Translations under genes and position numbers: made by a program | Part shown: positions 34,175 through 43,821 of the stretch, piece after piece | Layout: each line of letters opens with the position of its first letter | Position numbering within the stretch: the stretch's first letter is position 1 | Notes under the pieces: generated by a model | Database searches by the model: none | Seen by the model: the letters and a program-made list of their open reading frames with translations, nothing else | What the model was told of the DNA's origin: nothing | Assembly: GCF_965196975.1 (NCBI RefSeq) | Contig: NZ_OZ239981.1 | Coordinates: 2,728,001 to 2,792,000, forward strand | DNA length: 64,000 bases | Source of the DNA: Endozoicomonas sp965196975 | GTDB lineage: Bacteria > Pseudomonadota > Gammaproteobacteria > Pseudomonadales > Endozoicomonadaceae | Direction of reading: 5' to 3'

Positions 34175-37100
34175 CTATCCCGCCACTTCTTTCTTACTGC
34201 GACTCTTTCTCGGTTGGTTGGAAAACAGTTTATCCAATGTCATTTTTGGATCGTCAAATGAACCATGAATCCGATAGCGAATGCTTGCCAACTGATCCAC
34301 CTGTTTTCCCACCAGCTTATCTGCAATATAAATAATGCCAGCCACCTGGGGAGCAGTTCCCAGTAATACGCTGAGAATTGGTAAATTGGATGACACTGGT
34401 AAAGTAACAACCAAACTCAGGTCCAACTGCTCACTGTTCGTATCTATTGTGCCATCCAGTTTGAAATCAGATGATGGTCCTTCAATCACCATGGGTGAGT
34501 CGAACGTAATAACCCCACGATTAAAATTCAGACTTCCCCGAATCTGATCAAAGCTGATACCCGATGAATAAAGATCTGAAAAGTCCAGCTTCATCCTTCT
34601 CGTCAGCGCTTCTGTATTGAAAATACCAAACAGCTTGAGCGCACCCGACGAGCCATTATCAACTTTGCGCAGCCGCCCTTTTTTCAGCAGCACATCAACA
34701 CGACCTTTCATGGACGCAATCGTGCCCCCAAGAGGAGACCCATCCCAATTCAAACTGGCATCAAAACGGCTCTCTCTTGCCTCCAGAAAACCGGAAAAGC
34801 CTAGGGCTTTCTGCAGTTCTCTGATACCTGTACCTTTCAGTCCTCCCTGAACCCAGCTACGCTGCTCTCCGTCCATCTGCACCCAATCTGCCAGCCCACT
34901 GAGTGACATACCCGCCAGCTCACCAGTAATATTATCAATCTTAACGCCGTGGGGAGCATGGCGAAGTTTAAAGCCTATGCTTGCTGGTGTTCGGCTGCCA
35001 ACCTGTAAATGACTTACTTTCACGTCGAGATTGGGTAACGTTGCTGGATTGACCTCCGCCAGACTGTCTTCAGCTTCGGAAACGCTATTTTTAGAAGAAG
35101 CCTCAGAAGAGGAGTCCAGTAATGCAGACTCGGGCAGATGCACATAATCAATATTCAATGCCCACGGCACAGCTCGGTGTTCGGGAATCCATAAATCACC
35201 TTTCAGCGTTTTTCCATCAACACTTAACTGCATTCCCTTTCTTTCTGATTTTGCACCCTGTCTCTGGATCGCCTGCTGAAGAGATACCGCAACATTCGGC
35301 CAGTTGTAATCTCCATACTTCAAGGAGCCAATACGCACATTTTCAAGCTCAATGCGTGAAGCCAGTTGTTGCTCACCAGGCTTACCGGGCTGACCTTCAA
35401 AGCGCGCCTTCCAGGGAGCAAAATCCAGCTGAGGTAAAGAGCCTGTAACCAGAAATTTATTTCCAACAGCTCCCTTATCAGAAAACGAGCCAGAGTTTAC
35501 CGAATCCGCCCCTAAAGTAATCAGAGCAGACTCAGGGGAAAACTCCGGAGTCATTTTCATCTCCAGGCGCCCAAGGTTGGCCAGAGTTACATTCAGGATC
35601 TCATGCCCTTCTTTTTTTATCAGGGAAAGGTCAAGAGGAAGCGGTGTGTCTACTGTTTTACCTACAGGCGCTGGCAGCTCTACTTCAACACCAAGCAACT
35701 CACTGTCAACTCTCAGCTCAGTGCTATTATCCAATATCCCCAGAGATAAACTGGCTCGATAGTCTGTTTCACCCTCCAGTAAACTGAGCCAATCCAGTTT
35801 CAGCCAGTCATGAAGTGAAGTCACAGAGATTTTGCCTGACCAATCAATATCCGTTGTAACCGGTTGTTGATTGACAACGGCCGAGCGAATCTGAAAACGA
35901 GCGGGATTCCCAAATAATTGGCCCGATAACTCCCGTGCATTCAAACCCTGTTTGGTACTGAAGGATAAGTCACCTCCAATATCATTGACATCAATGCCCA
36001 GTTCAGGAATGGCAAAGTTGAATGACTTCACGGCTGATCGAATATCTACCTCTGATTGTTCCAGATCATCCAGAGGGAGCGTCAGATTCATGCCCGCATC
36101 AAAACGTCCCTGCAGTTGCCATTTTTTGGCCTCTCCTTCCATCCAGTCATCAATAGGTGTCCGGGTGAGGAAGTGTTTGAGAGTCTCGCCATTGGCATTG
36201 AGATGACTGCTGATCCTGAGTATTGACTCACCCTCCAAGGGAACTCTGGCGATAATATCAGCCAGCTTTCCACCCGCTGACTTCGCGCTTTGCCCAAGCA
36301 CTTCCACCCGGTCGTCGTTGACATAAACCTGCCCTGTCAGGCCAGTAATCACAGGCCAGTCAGGCGCATAGTCCAGTTCTCCATCATGGATATCAAAAAA
36401 CAGTCCCCAGCGGGAATCCTGAGGGCCGATGCCATCCTCATCACCCACAAGGGCACCGCTATAAATAAACCCACCGGCAGAAATATCCGCTTTTCGAATG
36501 GCGGTATCCAGCCAGTGAACAAGGTTACTATCCATCGGCATAAAGGCTGGCAGATACTTACCCGTATATCGAGCATCACCGTTGCTCATCCCAACCGTCA
36601 ATGCCATATCGAGGGTATCGCCTTCATGCCACTTCAAGGGAATATCGAGCCTTAATTTGCCTTTCAGGTCACCTTCAGGTCCCATCAGGGCAAGATCATC
36701 TGACTTCAAAATATAGAAGTCATCAATAACATCCCAGTAAAGACGGGCTTTTGCAGTATCAAATGTCCAGGTCTCGCGGAACAGTTTAGGAAAACCCAAC
36801 TGGAAATCGCGCGTATTCAGGTCAAGATAACCCTGCAGAAGATTCATTCTTAATTGACCGCTGACATTACCGCCAGAAGGGGCACCTTGCCAGGCATCAA
36901 CAGAAACATTGTCGAGCCTGGCACTCAGGTCGAAATCAAAAGGTTTGCGAGAGGGATAAAAACGGATCGCTAAGTCACTCAACTGCCCAATGGGGTTCAA
37001 AGTATCAACCAGTTTGGCTACTGATTTTGGCAGCGCATCAGTATCCAGTAACCAGCGCTTGAGTAAATCCAGATCCAGACTTTGAGTAGCTACGGTTACC

Positions 37101-38107
37101 GTATATTCTTCTTTACGGCCTCCAGTCAGGTACCAGCTGTTTTCCCATTGATAAACAATCCCATTTTGCAGGCGGTTTTCCAGCTTGAGCCCATTCAGCC
37201 AGATCTGCCAGCTGGATTCTCGCTCTCCCTGCATAAATAGATGGGTCTGCCCGGAAAGATGGTTCAAAGCTCCAGAGTTGTCCAGATAGGTCACGTCAGG
37301 AGAAGCTACCTCTCCCTGAACCTGCCAGAATCCATGGTCATAACGCCACCGGGCATCCATTTGCATCATTGCGGCCAGCACATCATCATAACAACCCGCC
37401 CATAAAGCACAGAGCTGTTCAGCGTTGAGATTAATGGCTACAGCCGTTCCATCCCACTTTGAAAACAGACCACGGCTGGCAATCCCAGCCCCATCGATTT
37501 CGAGGTAGCCCGCCCCCACTTCAAGGCGGGCGGACAAATCTTTTCGATCACCGTCAGTTAATACCGTCAAGTGCCGACCATTAATATCGCTACTCTCCCC
37601 ATTGGCTTTTCGCATATTCAACCGGATGTTACGAATATCGACCATCTGTTGAAGTGCAAGCCATTCCAGTGCAGATCCTTTACGATACTCAGGGGCTTGT
37701 AGTGATGAACCGGCAACTTGTTGAATACCAGACAGTGACCACTGGGCACCATCCCCCTGAACCAGATCAACATTTACACCGTTAATTTCCAGTGAAGAGA
37801 ACACGGGAGTCCAATGCAGTAATGACTGCCTGAGACTCAGTTCCATATCCAGCTGTTTGATACTGAACCCAGTCAGATCGGCCTCTTTACCCCTAAGCGT
37901 CAATCCTCGCAATGATAACCATGGTTCCCCACCATTCCATTTGGCAGACATGGACTCAATTTGCAGGTCAGCATTTAATCGCTCGCTGAGAAAACGTGAA
38001 AGCTCAGGTTGAAGAACGGGCAGTGCGCTAAACATCAGTCGCCCACCAGCCACCAGAATGACCAGAACAGTCAATCCTGTAAGCAGGAGCCGCCAGCTCC
38101 ATTTCAT
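34175..38107 (-). CDS. yhdP: YhdP-type AsmA-like intermembrane lipid transport protein
   Basis: A very long inner-membrane-anchored periplasmic protein (about 1310 residues). In E. coli, YhdP is one of three AsmA-like bridges (with TamB and YdbH) that carry phospholipids to the outer membrane. One N-terminal membrane anchor (LLLTGLTVLVILVAGGRL) is followed by repeated beta-rich segments, and the conserved C-terminal AsmA part includes GRVDVLLKKGRLRKVDNGSSGALKLFGIFNTEAL and GTAPQVAGIIYIADKLVG. The ATG at 38107 places the anchor at the very N-terminus as in relatives; a TTG at 38212 would add 35 residues. Neither has a clear ribosome site. It follows rng with a terminator between them. Confidence 0.9.
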   Translation of the reverse strand: MKWSWRLLLTGLTVLVILVAGGRLMFSALPVLQPELSRFLSERLNADLQIESMSAKWNGGEPWLSLRGLTLRGKEADLTGFSIKQLDMELSLRQSLLHWTPVFSSLEINGVNVDLVQGDGAQWSLSGIQQVAGSSLQAPEYRKGSALEWLALQQMVDIRNIRLNMRKANGESSDINGRHLTVLTDGDRKDLSARLEVGAGYLEIDGAGIASRGLFSKWDGTAVAINLNAEQLCALWAGCYDDVLAAMMQMDARWRYDHGFWQVQGEVASPDVTYLDNSGALNHLSGQTHLFMQGERESSWQIWLNGLKLENRLQNGIVYQWENSWYLTGGRKEEYTVTVATQSLDLDLLKRWLLDTDALPKSVAKLVDTLNPIGQLSDLAIRFYPSRKPFDFDLSARLDNVSVDAWQGAPSGGNVSGQLRMNLLQGYLDLNTRDFQLGFPKLFRETWTFDTAKARLYWDVIDDFYILKSDDLALMGPEGDLKGKLRLDIPLKWHEGDTLDMALTVGMSNGDARYTGKYLPAFMPMDSNLVHWLDTAIRKADISAGGFIYSGALVGDEDGIGPQDSRWGLFFDIHDGELDYAPDWPVITGLTGQVYVNDDRVEVLGQSAKSAGGKLADIIARVPLEGESILRISSHLNANGETLKHFLTRTPIDDWMEGEAKKWQLQGRFDAGMNLTLPLDDLEQSEVDIRSAVKSFNFAIPELGIDVNDIGGDLSFSTKQGLNARELSGQLFGNPARFQIRSAVVNQQPVTTDIDWSGKISVTSLHDWLKLDWLSLLEGETDYRASLSLGILDNSTELRVDSELLGVEVELPAPVGKTVDTPLPLDLSLIKKEGHEILNVTLANLGRLEMKMTPEFSPESALITLGADSVNSGSFSDKGAVGNKFLVTGSLPQLDFAPWKARFEGQPGKPGEQQLASRIELENVRIGSLKYGDYNWPNVAVSLQQAIQRQGAKSERKGMQLSVDGKTLKGDLWIPEHRAVPWALNIDYVHLPESALLDSSSEASSKNSVSEAEDSLAEVNPATLPNLDVKVSHLQVGSRTPASIGFKLRHAPHGVKIDNITGELAGMSLSGLADWVQMDGEQRSWVQGGLKGTGIRELQKALGFSGFLEARESRFDASLNWDGSPLGGTIASMKGRVDVLLKKGRLRKVDNGSSGALKLFGIFNTEALTRRMKLDFSDLYSSGISFDQIRGSLNFNRGVITFDSPMVIEGPSSDFKLDGTIDTNSEQLDLSLVVTLPVSSNLPILSVLLGTAPQVAGIIYIADKLVGKQVDQLASIRYRIHGSFDDPKMTLDKLFSNQPRKSRSKKEVAG

Positions 38108-38321
38108 CAAACTATCAAGCAAACAGAGGCCACCAGATGACACCTTTTCAGAATCTGTCCCCTGAATGCAAGGAGTACTCCGTTTGAGGCTGTTTACAAT
38201 CCGCTTCAACAACCGTGGTTCCGCCCTGACAAAAGATTAACCCGTCCATAATAGAACAGGCGTATAACATAAGTGATGATCAACGAAATACCAGTCTCAA
38301 TTGTGGTCATTTAAAAATGAA

Positions 38322-38354
38322 ATGCGGTTTCTCACCCTGAATGAGAAACCGCAT
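38322..38354 (-). terminator. Intrinsic terminator of rng
   Basis: On the minus strand, ATGCGGTTTCTCA pairs with TGAGAAACCGCAT around a short loop and is followed by TTCATTTTT. It lies 22 bases past the rng stop and separates rng from yhdP, which otherwise follow each other as in other gammaproteobacteria. Confidence 0.85.
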
Positions 38355-38376
38355 CTAAAAAACGTAAAAAGATCTG

Positions 38377-39864
38377 TTACACCAGAACTACATCAAATTG
38401 TTCCTGGGTATAGATCGGCTCTACCTGAAAACGAATCGGCTTTTGGATAAACTCTTCAAGGTCCGCAACATTATTAGACTCTTCATCCAGCAAACGATCT
38501 ATCACAGCCTCAGATGCCAGCACCATATAACTGTCGCCATCGTATGCCCGGACAGCCCTGAGGATTTCCCGGAAAATCTCATAGCATACCGTTTCTGCCG
38601 TTTTCAATGTGCCACGGCCTTCACAGGTTGGACAGGGTTCACACAAGACATTTTCCAATGATTCACGAGTTCGCTTACGGGTCATCTCAACCAGCCCAAG
38701 CTCACTGACTCCTGTGAAGTTGGTCTTGGCATGATCCTGTTCCATTGCTTTTTCAAAAGCACGCTGAACCTGCCGCTGATGTTCAGCGTCTTCCATATCG
38801 ATAAAGTCAATAATGATGATTCCCCCAAGATTCCGTAAACGGAGCTGGCGGGCAATAGCCACAGCGGCTTCAAGATTGGTTTTAAAGATGGTCTCTTCAA
38901 GATTACGATGACCAACAAAAGCACCAGTATTGACATCAATGGTCGTCATGGCTTCAGTCTGATCAATGATCAGATAACCACCGGACTTAAGCTGAACCTT
39001 TCGGCTTAATGCCTTGTTAATTTCATCCTCAACACCAAACAGATCAAATATTGGGCGTTCACCAGGATAATATTCAACACGGCCATCAATCTCGGGCACA
39101 AGTTTCTTTACAAACTTCGAAACTTTCTCAAAGGTTTCCCGTGAATCAATGCGTATTTTTTCAATATTAGGATTTACAAGATCACGCATTGTTCTTAAAT
39201 GAAGCGGCAGATCTTCATACACATTGGCAGGCGCCTTACTTTCCTTGATATTTTCTTCGATGGTTTCCCAAAGTCTGCGCAGAAACAGTATGTCAGCACG
39301 CACTTCATCTTCACCGATCCCTTCAGCAGCAGTTCTGAGAATAAAACCGCCAGCTCCGGAGTCATCAGCAGACTCGCCATCATTGCCACCAAGGCAGGAC
39401 TCAACCATTTGTCGAAGACGCTCACGCTCCTCAACATCTTCGATACGCAGAGATATGCCCACATGGTTATTTTTTGGCATATGCACCAGGTAGCGGGCAG
39501 GAATTGAGATATGAGTCGTCAAACGGGCACCTTTGGTGCCCAGGGGATCTTTTGTCACCTGAACAACTAAAGACTGGCCTTCATGCACCAACTCATAAAT
39601 GGGGCGTTCCTGTGTCTCTTCCCCACTCTTGTCCTGCCTGGGTGCAATTTCACTGGCATGAATAAACGCAGCCCGCTCAAGACCAATATCAACGAAGGCA
39701 GCCTGCATTCCAGGCAGAACCCGAACCACTTTTCCTTTATAAATATTCCCAACTATCCCGCGACTCCGGGCACGCTCTACATAGATCTCCTGAAGCACCC
39801 CATTCTCAACCAGAGCCACCCGTGATTCCATGGGCGTGATATTCATGAGAATTTCTTCACTCAT
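38377..39864 (-). CDS. rng: Ribonuclease G
   Basis: An endoribonuclease of the RNase E/G family, 495 residues, that trims the 5' end of 16S rRNA and cleaves some mRNAs. An S1 RNA-binding domain lies at about 38-125 (GNIYKGKVVRVLPGMQAAFVDIG). The catalytic Asp residues are in TTIDVNTGAFVG and IIIIDFIDM. The zinc-link motif is CPTCEGRGT. It lacks the long disordered scaffold of RNase E. The start matches the family N-terminus (MSEEILMNITPMESRVALVE). It belongs to the mreBCD-maf-rng group, but an ISKra4-family element now separates it from maf. Confidence 0.96.
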   Translation of the reverse strand: MSEEILMNITPMESRVALVENGVLQEIYVERARSRGIVGNIYKGKVVRVLPGMQAAFVDIGLERAAFIHASEIAPRQDKSGEETQERPIYELVHEGQSLVVQVTKDPLGTKGARLTTHISIPARYLVHMPKNNHVGISLRIEDVEERERLRQMVESCLGGNDGESADDSGAGGFILRTAAEGIGEDEVRADILFLRRLWETIEENIKESKAPANVYEDLPLHLRTMRDLVNPNIEKIRIDSRETFEKVSKFVKKLVPEIDGRVEYYPGERPIFDLFGVEDEINKALSRKVQLKSGGYLIIDQTEAMTTIDVNTGAFVGHRNLEETIFKTNLEAAVAIARQLRLRNLGGIIIIDFIDMEDAEHQRQVQRAFEKAMEQDHAKTNFTGVSELGLVEMTRKRTRESLENVLCEPCPTCEGRGTLKTAETVCYEIFREILRAVRAYDGDSYMVLASEAVIDRLLDEESNNVADLEEFIQKPIRFQVEPIYTQEQFDVVLV

Positions 39865-39890
39865 CCCAGTTCCTCAATTCCTTTAATGCA

Positions 39891-39955
39891 TTGACCTGTA
39901 ATGCCTCATTCACTCCAGACAGGTTTCTGGATAAATCCCAGGCACTACAGGTCAA
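39891..39955. repeat. Inverted repeat in the rng leader
   Basis: TTGACCTGTAATGCC (39891-39905) and GGCACTACAGGTCAA (39941-39955) are inverted 15-bp arms with one mismatch and a 35-base loop. They lie about 30 bases upstream of rng. The rest of the region up to the IS at 40237 is AT-rich with no gene. A role in rng mRNA control is possible, since RNase E/G genes are often autoregulated; this is speculative. Confidence 0.45.
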
Positions 39956-40236
39956 TACACTTTCACCATTCCTTTACTCAGCTGGTGTACAGGTAGAAAC
40001 AAAAAATCAACCGTTCGATCATACCAGTAAATAGCATCTGATTTTTGCTTCCTGACAAACTTTATACCAAAAACCGTTCCAAGATGCTTTTAGATATCAC
40101 TGGCGATCGAAAATACCCCTATTTCAAACCCTTTAGCCATTTTTAAGGCTCTGTTGCTGAGGTATATTCTATTTTTATTCTTTACTAAGTTTTCCTTGCT
40201 GAAACCAATATTCAGCCGATCATTAGCCGGTGGAAC

Positions 40237-41627
40237 GGGTGCTCTCTCAATTTGATAACTGACTCATAGGTTAGCTTCAACCTTTCCAGTCATGAACTCA
40301 GACCAAAGTTGTTCCCAGCGCCCCTTACTCTGGATCAGTGCTCTTGTTGTCAAAAGCACTTCCGCTCCTGTTGCTTTCCACCTCATTCCAGAACCACATA
40401 ATCGTTGCTTTACCAGAGTCTTACAAGCCGCTTCAGTAACTCCTGAACCTATTGGCCAATGGCGTTTAAGCGCCTGATGATAATTCATTAACTGGTGATT
40501 GTTTGTAAAATAGCTCACAGCTTTGTAGCGCTTCTCTGTCAGTGCGATTGTCTTTTTCGGGAGCTCGGCTGATTCAATTTCCTGAAGGATTTTTTTGGCT
40601 GCTCCACGCTTGTTTTTCAAACTATGTAGCCTGTCTTCAAGCCACTGGTGTCGCTTCGCCTTACTGGTTGGAAACAGTGCTTCCGCTGCTCCAGCTAAAT
40701 ATTCAGATGCATGATAAAAATCGAGTATCTGCCCAGAGGTATGTTGTTTCAAATAACTCCAGTTTTCTCTAGCCCCGTCAGCTACCCCGATGTATGTGGC
40801 ATTTGGGTAGAGTCGTTTTAGATCTGCAATCTCCTCGTCGAGCTTGCTCATAAAGCTTTGTTTACCATACTCTGGCGAACTGGCTGTATATATCGTGTGG
40901 AGCCTGTCTCCATCTGCAGAATATAGGCTCAATGTCCCACACATGGCTTCCCTCCAGCCTTCTTCACAAAGCAGCATGCAGGTTCCATCCAGACCAATGG
41001 CTATTGTTTCAACAGGCTCTTTTAGTGGAGGAAGGTGGTAGTGAGTGTCTTGCTGGTCTTCAATTAATGCACCTACTCTGTCCGATAAATGCTTGATATA
41101 AGAATTTGAAAGCGTCCTTTGATGGTTGGTCTCAAAATCTTCTTTTACCGCAGGCGCTGGCATCTGGCTGTATTTCCAGGCGATAGACTTGGCAAATTTG
41201 GGGGTAGCTGAACCAATAATACCGGCACGAAGATCAAGTGCTGCCAGAGTACTGCCACCTCTGACACCCTGATATACGGAGCGCTCCAAAGGTATACGAC
41301 CGTATAAGGTTTCATAGTGCTTAAGAACCTTTCCTTTGTAGTTCCACTTCTGCTGATTAACGACGATAGGTTCTTTATTGGGTGATTCAAATAGCCCCAA
41401 TAACTCTTTTGTTCCAAGCTGCCCGGCTTCATTGAGTGCACGCTGTAAACTATCTTCAAGATTCAGCATGTTGCCTGAATCTATAGAAACTTCAATTTGC
41501 AAAACGATGCTTTTGGTAGAGCTGGAAATAACAGAAGCGGGCATGACAGTTAACTATTATGAGTGGTGTTCCCATAGTAGCTGTGAAAATAGAGCACTAT
41601 TGTTTCAATCATTCAGAGAGAGCACCC
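40237..41627 (-). mobile_element. ISKra4-family insertion sequence, complete copy
   Basis: A 1391-bp element bounded by GGGTGCTCTCTC (40237-40248) and GAGAGAGCACCC (41616-41627). It is flanked by the 8-bp direct repeat GGTGGAAC at 40229-40236 and 41628-41635, which shows in-place insertion. The transposase runs on the minus strand, the same direction as maf and rng. It inserted across the last codons of maf. A second, inverted copy is cut off at the left edge of the window. Confidence 0.95.
40264..41544 (-). CDS. ISKra4-family transposase
   Basis: The 426-residue transposase has ISKra4-type blocks: YETLYGRIPLERSVY, IAIGLDGTCML (first catalytic Asp), TYIGVADGARENW (second Asp), ILDFYHASEYLAGAA, PIGSGVTEAACKTLVKQRL (catalytic Glu) and SGMRWKATGAE. 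It appears full length and potentially active. Its last 42 codons are identical to the partial copy at 1-130. Confidence 0.93.
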   Translation of the reverse strand: MPASVISSSTKSIVLQIEVSIDSGNMLNLEDSLQRALNEAGQLGTKELLGLFESPNKEPIVVNQQKWNYKGKVLKHYETLYGRIPLERSVYQGVRGGSTLAALDLRAGIIGSATPKFAKSIAWKYSQMPAPAVKEDFETNHQRTLSNSYIKHLSDRVGALIEDQQDTHYHLPPLKEPVETIAIGLDGTCMLLCEEGWREAMCGTLSLYSADGDRLHTIYTASSPEYGKQSFMSKLDEEIADLKRLYPNATYIGVADGARENWSYLKQHTSGQILDFYHASEYLAGAAEALFPTSKAKRHQWLEDRLHSLKNKRGAAKKILQEIESAELPKKTIALTEKRYKAVSYFTNNHQLMNYHQALKRHWPIGSGVTEAACKTLVKQRLCGSGMRWKATGAEVLLTTRALIQSKGRWEQLWSEFMTGKVEANL

Positions 41628-42215
41628 GGTGGAACTTTTCCAAAATGGAACATCAAAACTTCTCAGAAGGCGTGATGTCTCCATAAGCGGCAATCCAACA
41701 ACTGCAGAGTAACTGCCGGAAATACGGGCAACCAGAACAGCGCCAAAGCCTTGAATACCGTATCCTCCGGCTTTATCTTCAGGCTCCCCAGAGGCTATAT
41801 AGCCTTCAATCAGCTCATCAGTCAGTTTGTTAAAGACCACATCAGTTACCGAAAGCTCTGACAGGAGTTCCTTGCCATCAGTTACAGCTACTGCGGTCAT
41901 AACCTGATGAGTCTTTCCGGAGAGCATGGTCAGCATGCGACGAGAATCGTCTGAATCCAGAGGTTTTCCAAGAATACATCCATTACAGACAACCGTTGTA
42001 TCAGCTGCCAACAGAGGCATTTTTACAGAACCTGAAGACAATATTTCCTGCCAGCCCGCAGCCGCTTTCTCACGCGCCATTCTATGCACATATTCTGAGG
42101 GAGCTTCTCCAGGAAACGGCGTCTCATCAATCTCACAGATCAATTTTTGAAAAGAGACGCCTATCTGCTCAAGCAGTTCAGCTCGGCGTGGAGATTGGGA
42201 AGCCAGGTAAATCAT
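41613..42215 (-). CDS. maf: Maf-family nucleotide pyrophosphatase
   Basis: A house-cleaning nucleoside triphosphate pyrophosphatase (YhdE type) that hydrolyses dTTP/UTP and modified nucleotides. Motifs are IYLASQSPRRAELLEQIG, the catalytic ADTTVVCNG and GKPLDSDD, and PEDKAGGYGIQGFGAVLV. The ATG at 42215 has GGAAG seven bases upstream and gives the usual N-terminus. The gene lies downstream of mreD as in other gammaproteobacteria. The ISKra4-family insertion hit its 3' end: the ancestral ending was KSSTG followed by TAA, and the present one is KSSTGCSL followed by a TGA inside the IS end. The 200-residue product should remain functional. Confidence 0.93.
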   Translation of the reverse strand: MIYLASQSPRRAELLEQIGVSFQKLICEIDETPFPGEAPSEYVHRMAREKAAAGWQEILSSGSVKMPLLAADTTVVCNGCILGKPLDSDDSRRMLTMLSGKTHQVMTAVAVTDGKELLSELSVTDVVFNKLTDELIEGYIASGEPEDKAGGYGIQGFGAVLVARISGSYSAVVGLPLMETSRLLRSFDVPFWKSSTGCSL

Positions 42216-42403
42216 ATTCAATCTTCCGTTGAGCCACAGAGGCACTATGTGAGCATTTGCTTTCTACGCAAAGCGCAGAGAGGCTACCAAAAGCTTTGGG
42301 TCTTTGTGATTACCTTCGTTTAAAGCTTTTACTGTGTGTGCATTCACAAGAATGACTGATGATCGGTATTTTTCTTGATACCTACGTTTATCCAGTCAGG
42401 AGA

Positions 42404-42889
42404 CTATACCACTCGAAAATAACGCCTCAGGAATCGCAGGCCAGACATAACCCATGGCCAGATGACCGCACTGGAAACAGAAGGCAGTAAATACCAAACC
42501 GATGGAATCGTATCCCCTGCGGCACTGCGCACCCAAAGAAGCAATAACTGATAAAAACCAACCATCAGAAACACCATAAAAGCCTGCTGCCAGACAGGAA
42601 ACAGCCTGAGTCGACGATGAAGACTAAGAACGATAAAAGCTACCATCACCATTCCCAGAGAGTTAAGACCAAACAGACTGCCCTGAAATACATCCAGAAG
42701 CAGACCGGTAATAAAGGCAAATAGCAGGCCAAACCGCTCCGGCAACGCCAGAACCCAATAAATGACTACCAGCGGAACCCACGCAGGACGAATCAATGAT
42801 AGCCACTCCGGCAATGGCATAATACTGAACATCGCCCCCATCAGCAGGGTCATCCATACCACCCAGTGGGCATTAGCCTGCTGAATCAT
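42404..42889 (-). CDS. mreD: Rod shape-determining protein MreD
   Basis: A small inner-membrane protein of 161 residues with five to six hydrophobic segments (VVWMTLLMGAMFSIMPLP, FGLLFAFITGLLLDVFQGSLFGLNSLGMVMVAFIVLSL, AFMVFLMVGFYQLLLLWV). It is part of the elongasome with MreC, RodA and PBP2. The block GLLLDVFQGSLFGLN is the family signature. Its start overlaps the mreC stop by four bases, indicating translational coupling. About 190 bases separate it from maf. Confidence 0.93.
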   Translation of the reverse strand: MIQQANAHWVVWMTLLMGAMFSIMPLPEWLSLIRPAWVPLVVIYWVLALPERFGLLFAFITGLLLDVFQGSLFGLNSLGMVMVAFIVLSLHRRLRLFPVWQQAFMVFLMVGFYQLLLLWVRSAAGDTIPSVWYLLPSVSSAVIWPWVMSGLRFLRRYFRVV

Positions 42890-43821
42890 TGTTCCTGCCC
42901 CTCACTGGCTTTTCTTATTAACTCCTGCTCTCGCTCCATTTCTAATGGTTTTAGCGACTCTGACAATGACTCCGCAAGCTTTTCTGGTTCAATCAGATCT
43001 GAGATTTCACGAAAGACAAGCAAAACAACACGACTTCGGTTAACCTCTGCAAGAGGGCGCACCTCAATGGATGCAAAAGCATCGCCGGGATTGTGCCCTA
43101 CATGGGTAACGACACCCACAGGATAACCTTCAGGGTATATTCCGCCCAAACCTGAGCTGGTTAACAAGTCTCCTTCCTGAAAATCTTCGGTTATCGGGAT
43201 ATGCAATAATTCAAGACGGTCTGTTCTACCAGTTCCAGTAGCAATAGCCCTATATTTGGTTCGATTATTCTGAACAGGTACCCTTGCGGCCAAATCCGTC
43301 AGCATTAACACTCGGCTGCTTACAGGGCTAACTTCAACCACCTGCCCCATAACACCATGTGCATCAAGAATAGCCTGACCTTCATAGACTTTATCGAAAG
43401 AACCTTTATTAATGACAACACGATGCCTGAACGGATCAGGATCAACACCAACAACCTCTGAAACAAGCACCTGCTCATCCACTAGTTCTGAAGAATTCAG
43501 CAACTCCCGCAGGCGGATATTCTGGGCTGTCAGTGAGGCCAGTTTCTGTACTTTTTGTTCAAGAATAAGGTTTCTGGCTTTCAGGCGGGCATTTTCCTGT
43601 AACAAATCATTATGCGACATGACGACTTGTGAAGCAGTCCCCCAGATACGACCGGGTAAATCTGCAAGAAACAGAACCGGTGTAGCAGCAACGGTTAGCC
43701 ATTGACGGACCTGTGATAAGGCTCGATAACTATGGTCAAAATACAATATCGCCAGCGATAAAATGATCAGCAGAACAAAACGCGTAACCAGTGACTGGCG
43801 TTGACTGAAAATCGGTTTAAT
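42886..43821 (-). CDS. mreC: Rod shape-determining protein MreC, probable AUU start
   Basis: A periplasmic scaffold of the elongasome, 311 residues: an N-terminal membrane segment (VTRFVLLIILSLAILYF), a coiled coil near 70-100 (LLQENARLKARNLILEQKVQKLASL) and two beta domains containing DKVYEGQAILDAHGVMGQVVEV and TSSGLGGIYPEGYPVGVV. No ATG, GTG or TTG occurs between the upstream stop and codon 26. Starting at ATT (43819-43821), six bases after a perfect TAAGGAG, gives KPIFS right after the first residue, the ending of the conserved MKPIFS opening of MreC. A TTG at 43746 would delete the membrane anchor. It follows mreB by 320 bases and overlaps mreD. Confidence 0.88.
   Translation of the reverse strand: MKPIFSQRQSLVTRFVLLIILSLAILYFDHSYRALSQVRQWLTVAATPVLFLADLPGRIWGTASQVVMSHNDLLQENARLKARNLILEQKVQKLASLTAQNIRLRELLNSSELVDEQVLVSEVVGVDPDPFRHRVVINKGSFDKVYEGQAILDAHGVMGQVVEVSPVSSRVLMLTDLAARVPVQNNRTKYRAIATGTGRTDRLELLHIPITEDFQEGDLLTSSGLGGIYPEGYPVGVVTHVGHNPGDAFASIEVRPLAEVNRSRVVLLVFREISDLIEPEKLAESLSESLKPLEMEREQELIRKASEGQEQ

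Noticed and set aside
42886..43746. mreC starting at the TTG at 43746
   Set aside because: This start would remove the conserved KPIFS opening and the membrane anchor, and has no ribosome site. The ATT at 43819-43821 after TAAGGAG explains the sequence better.
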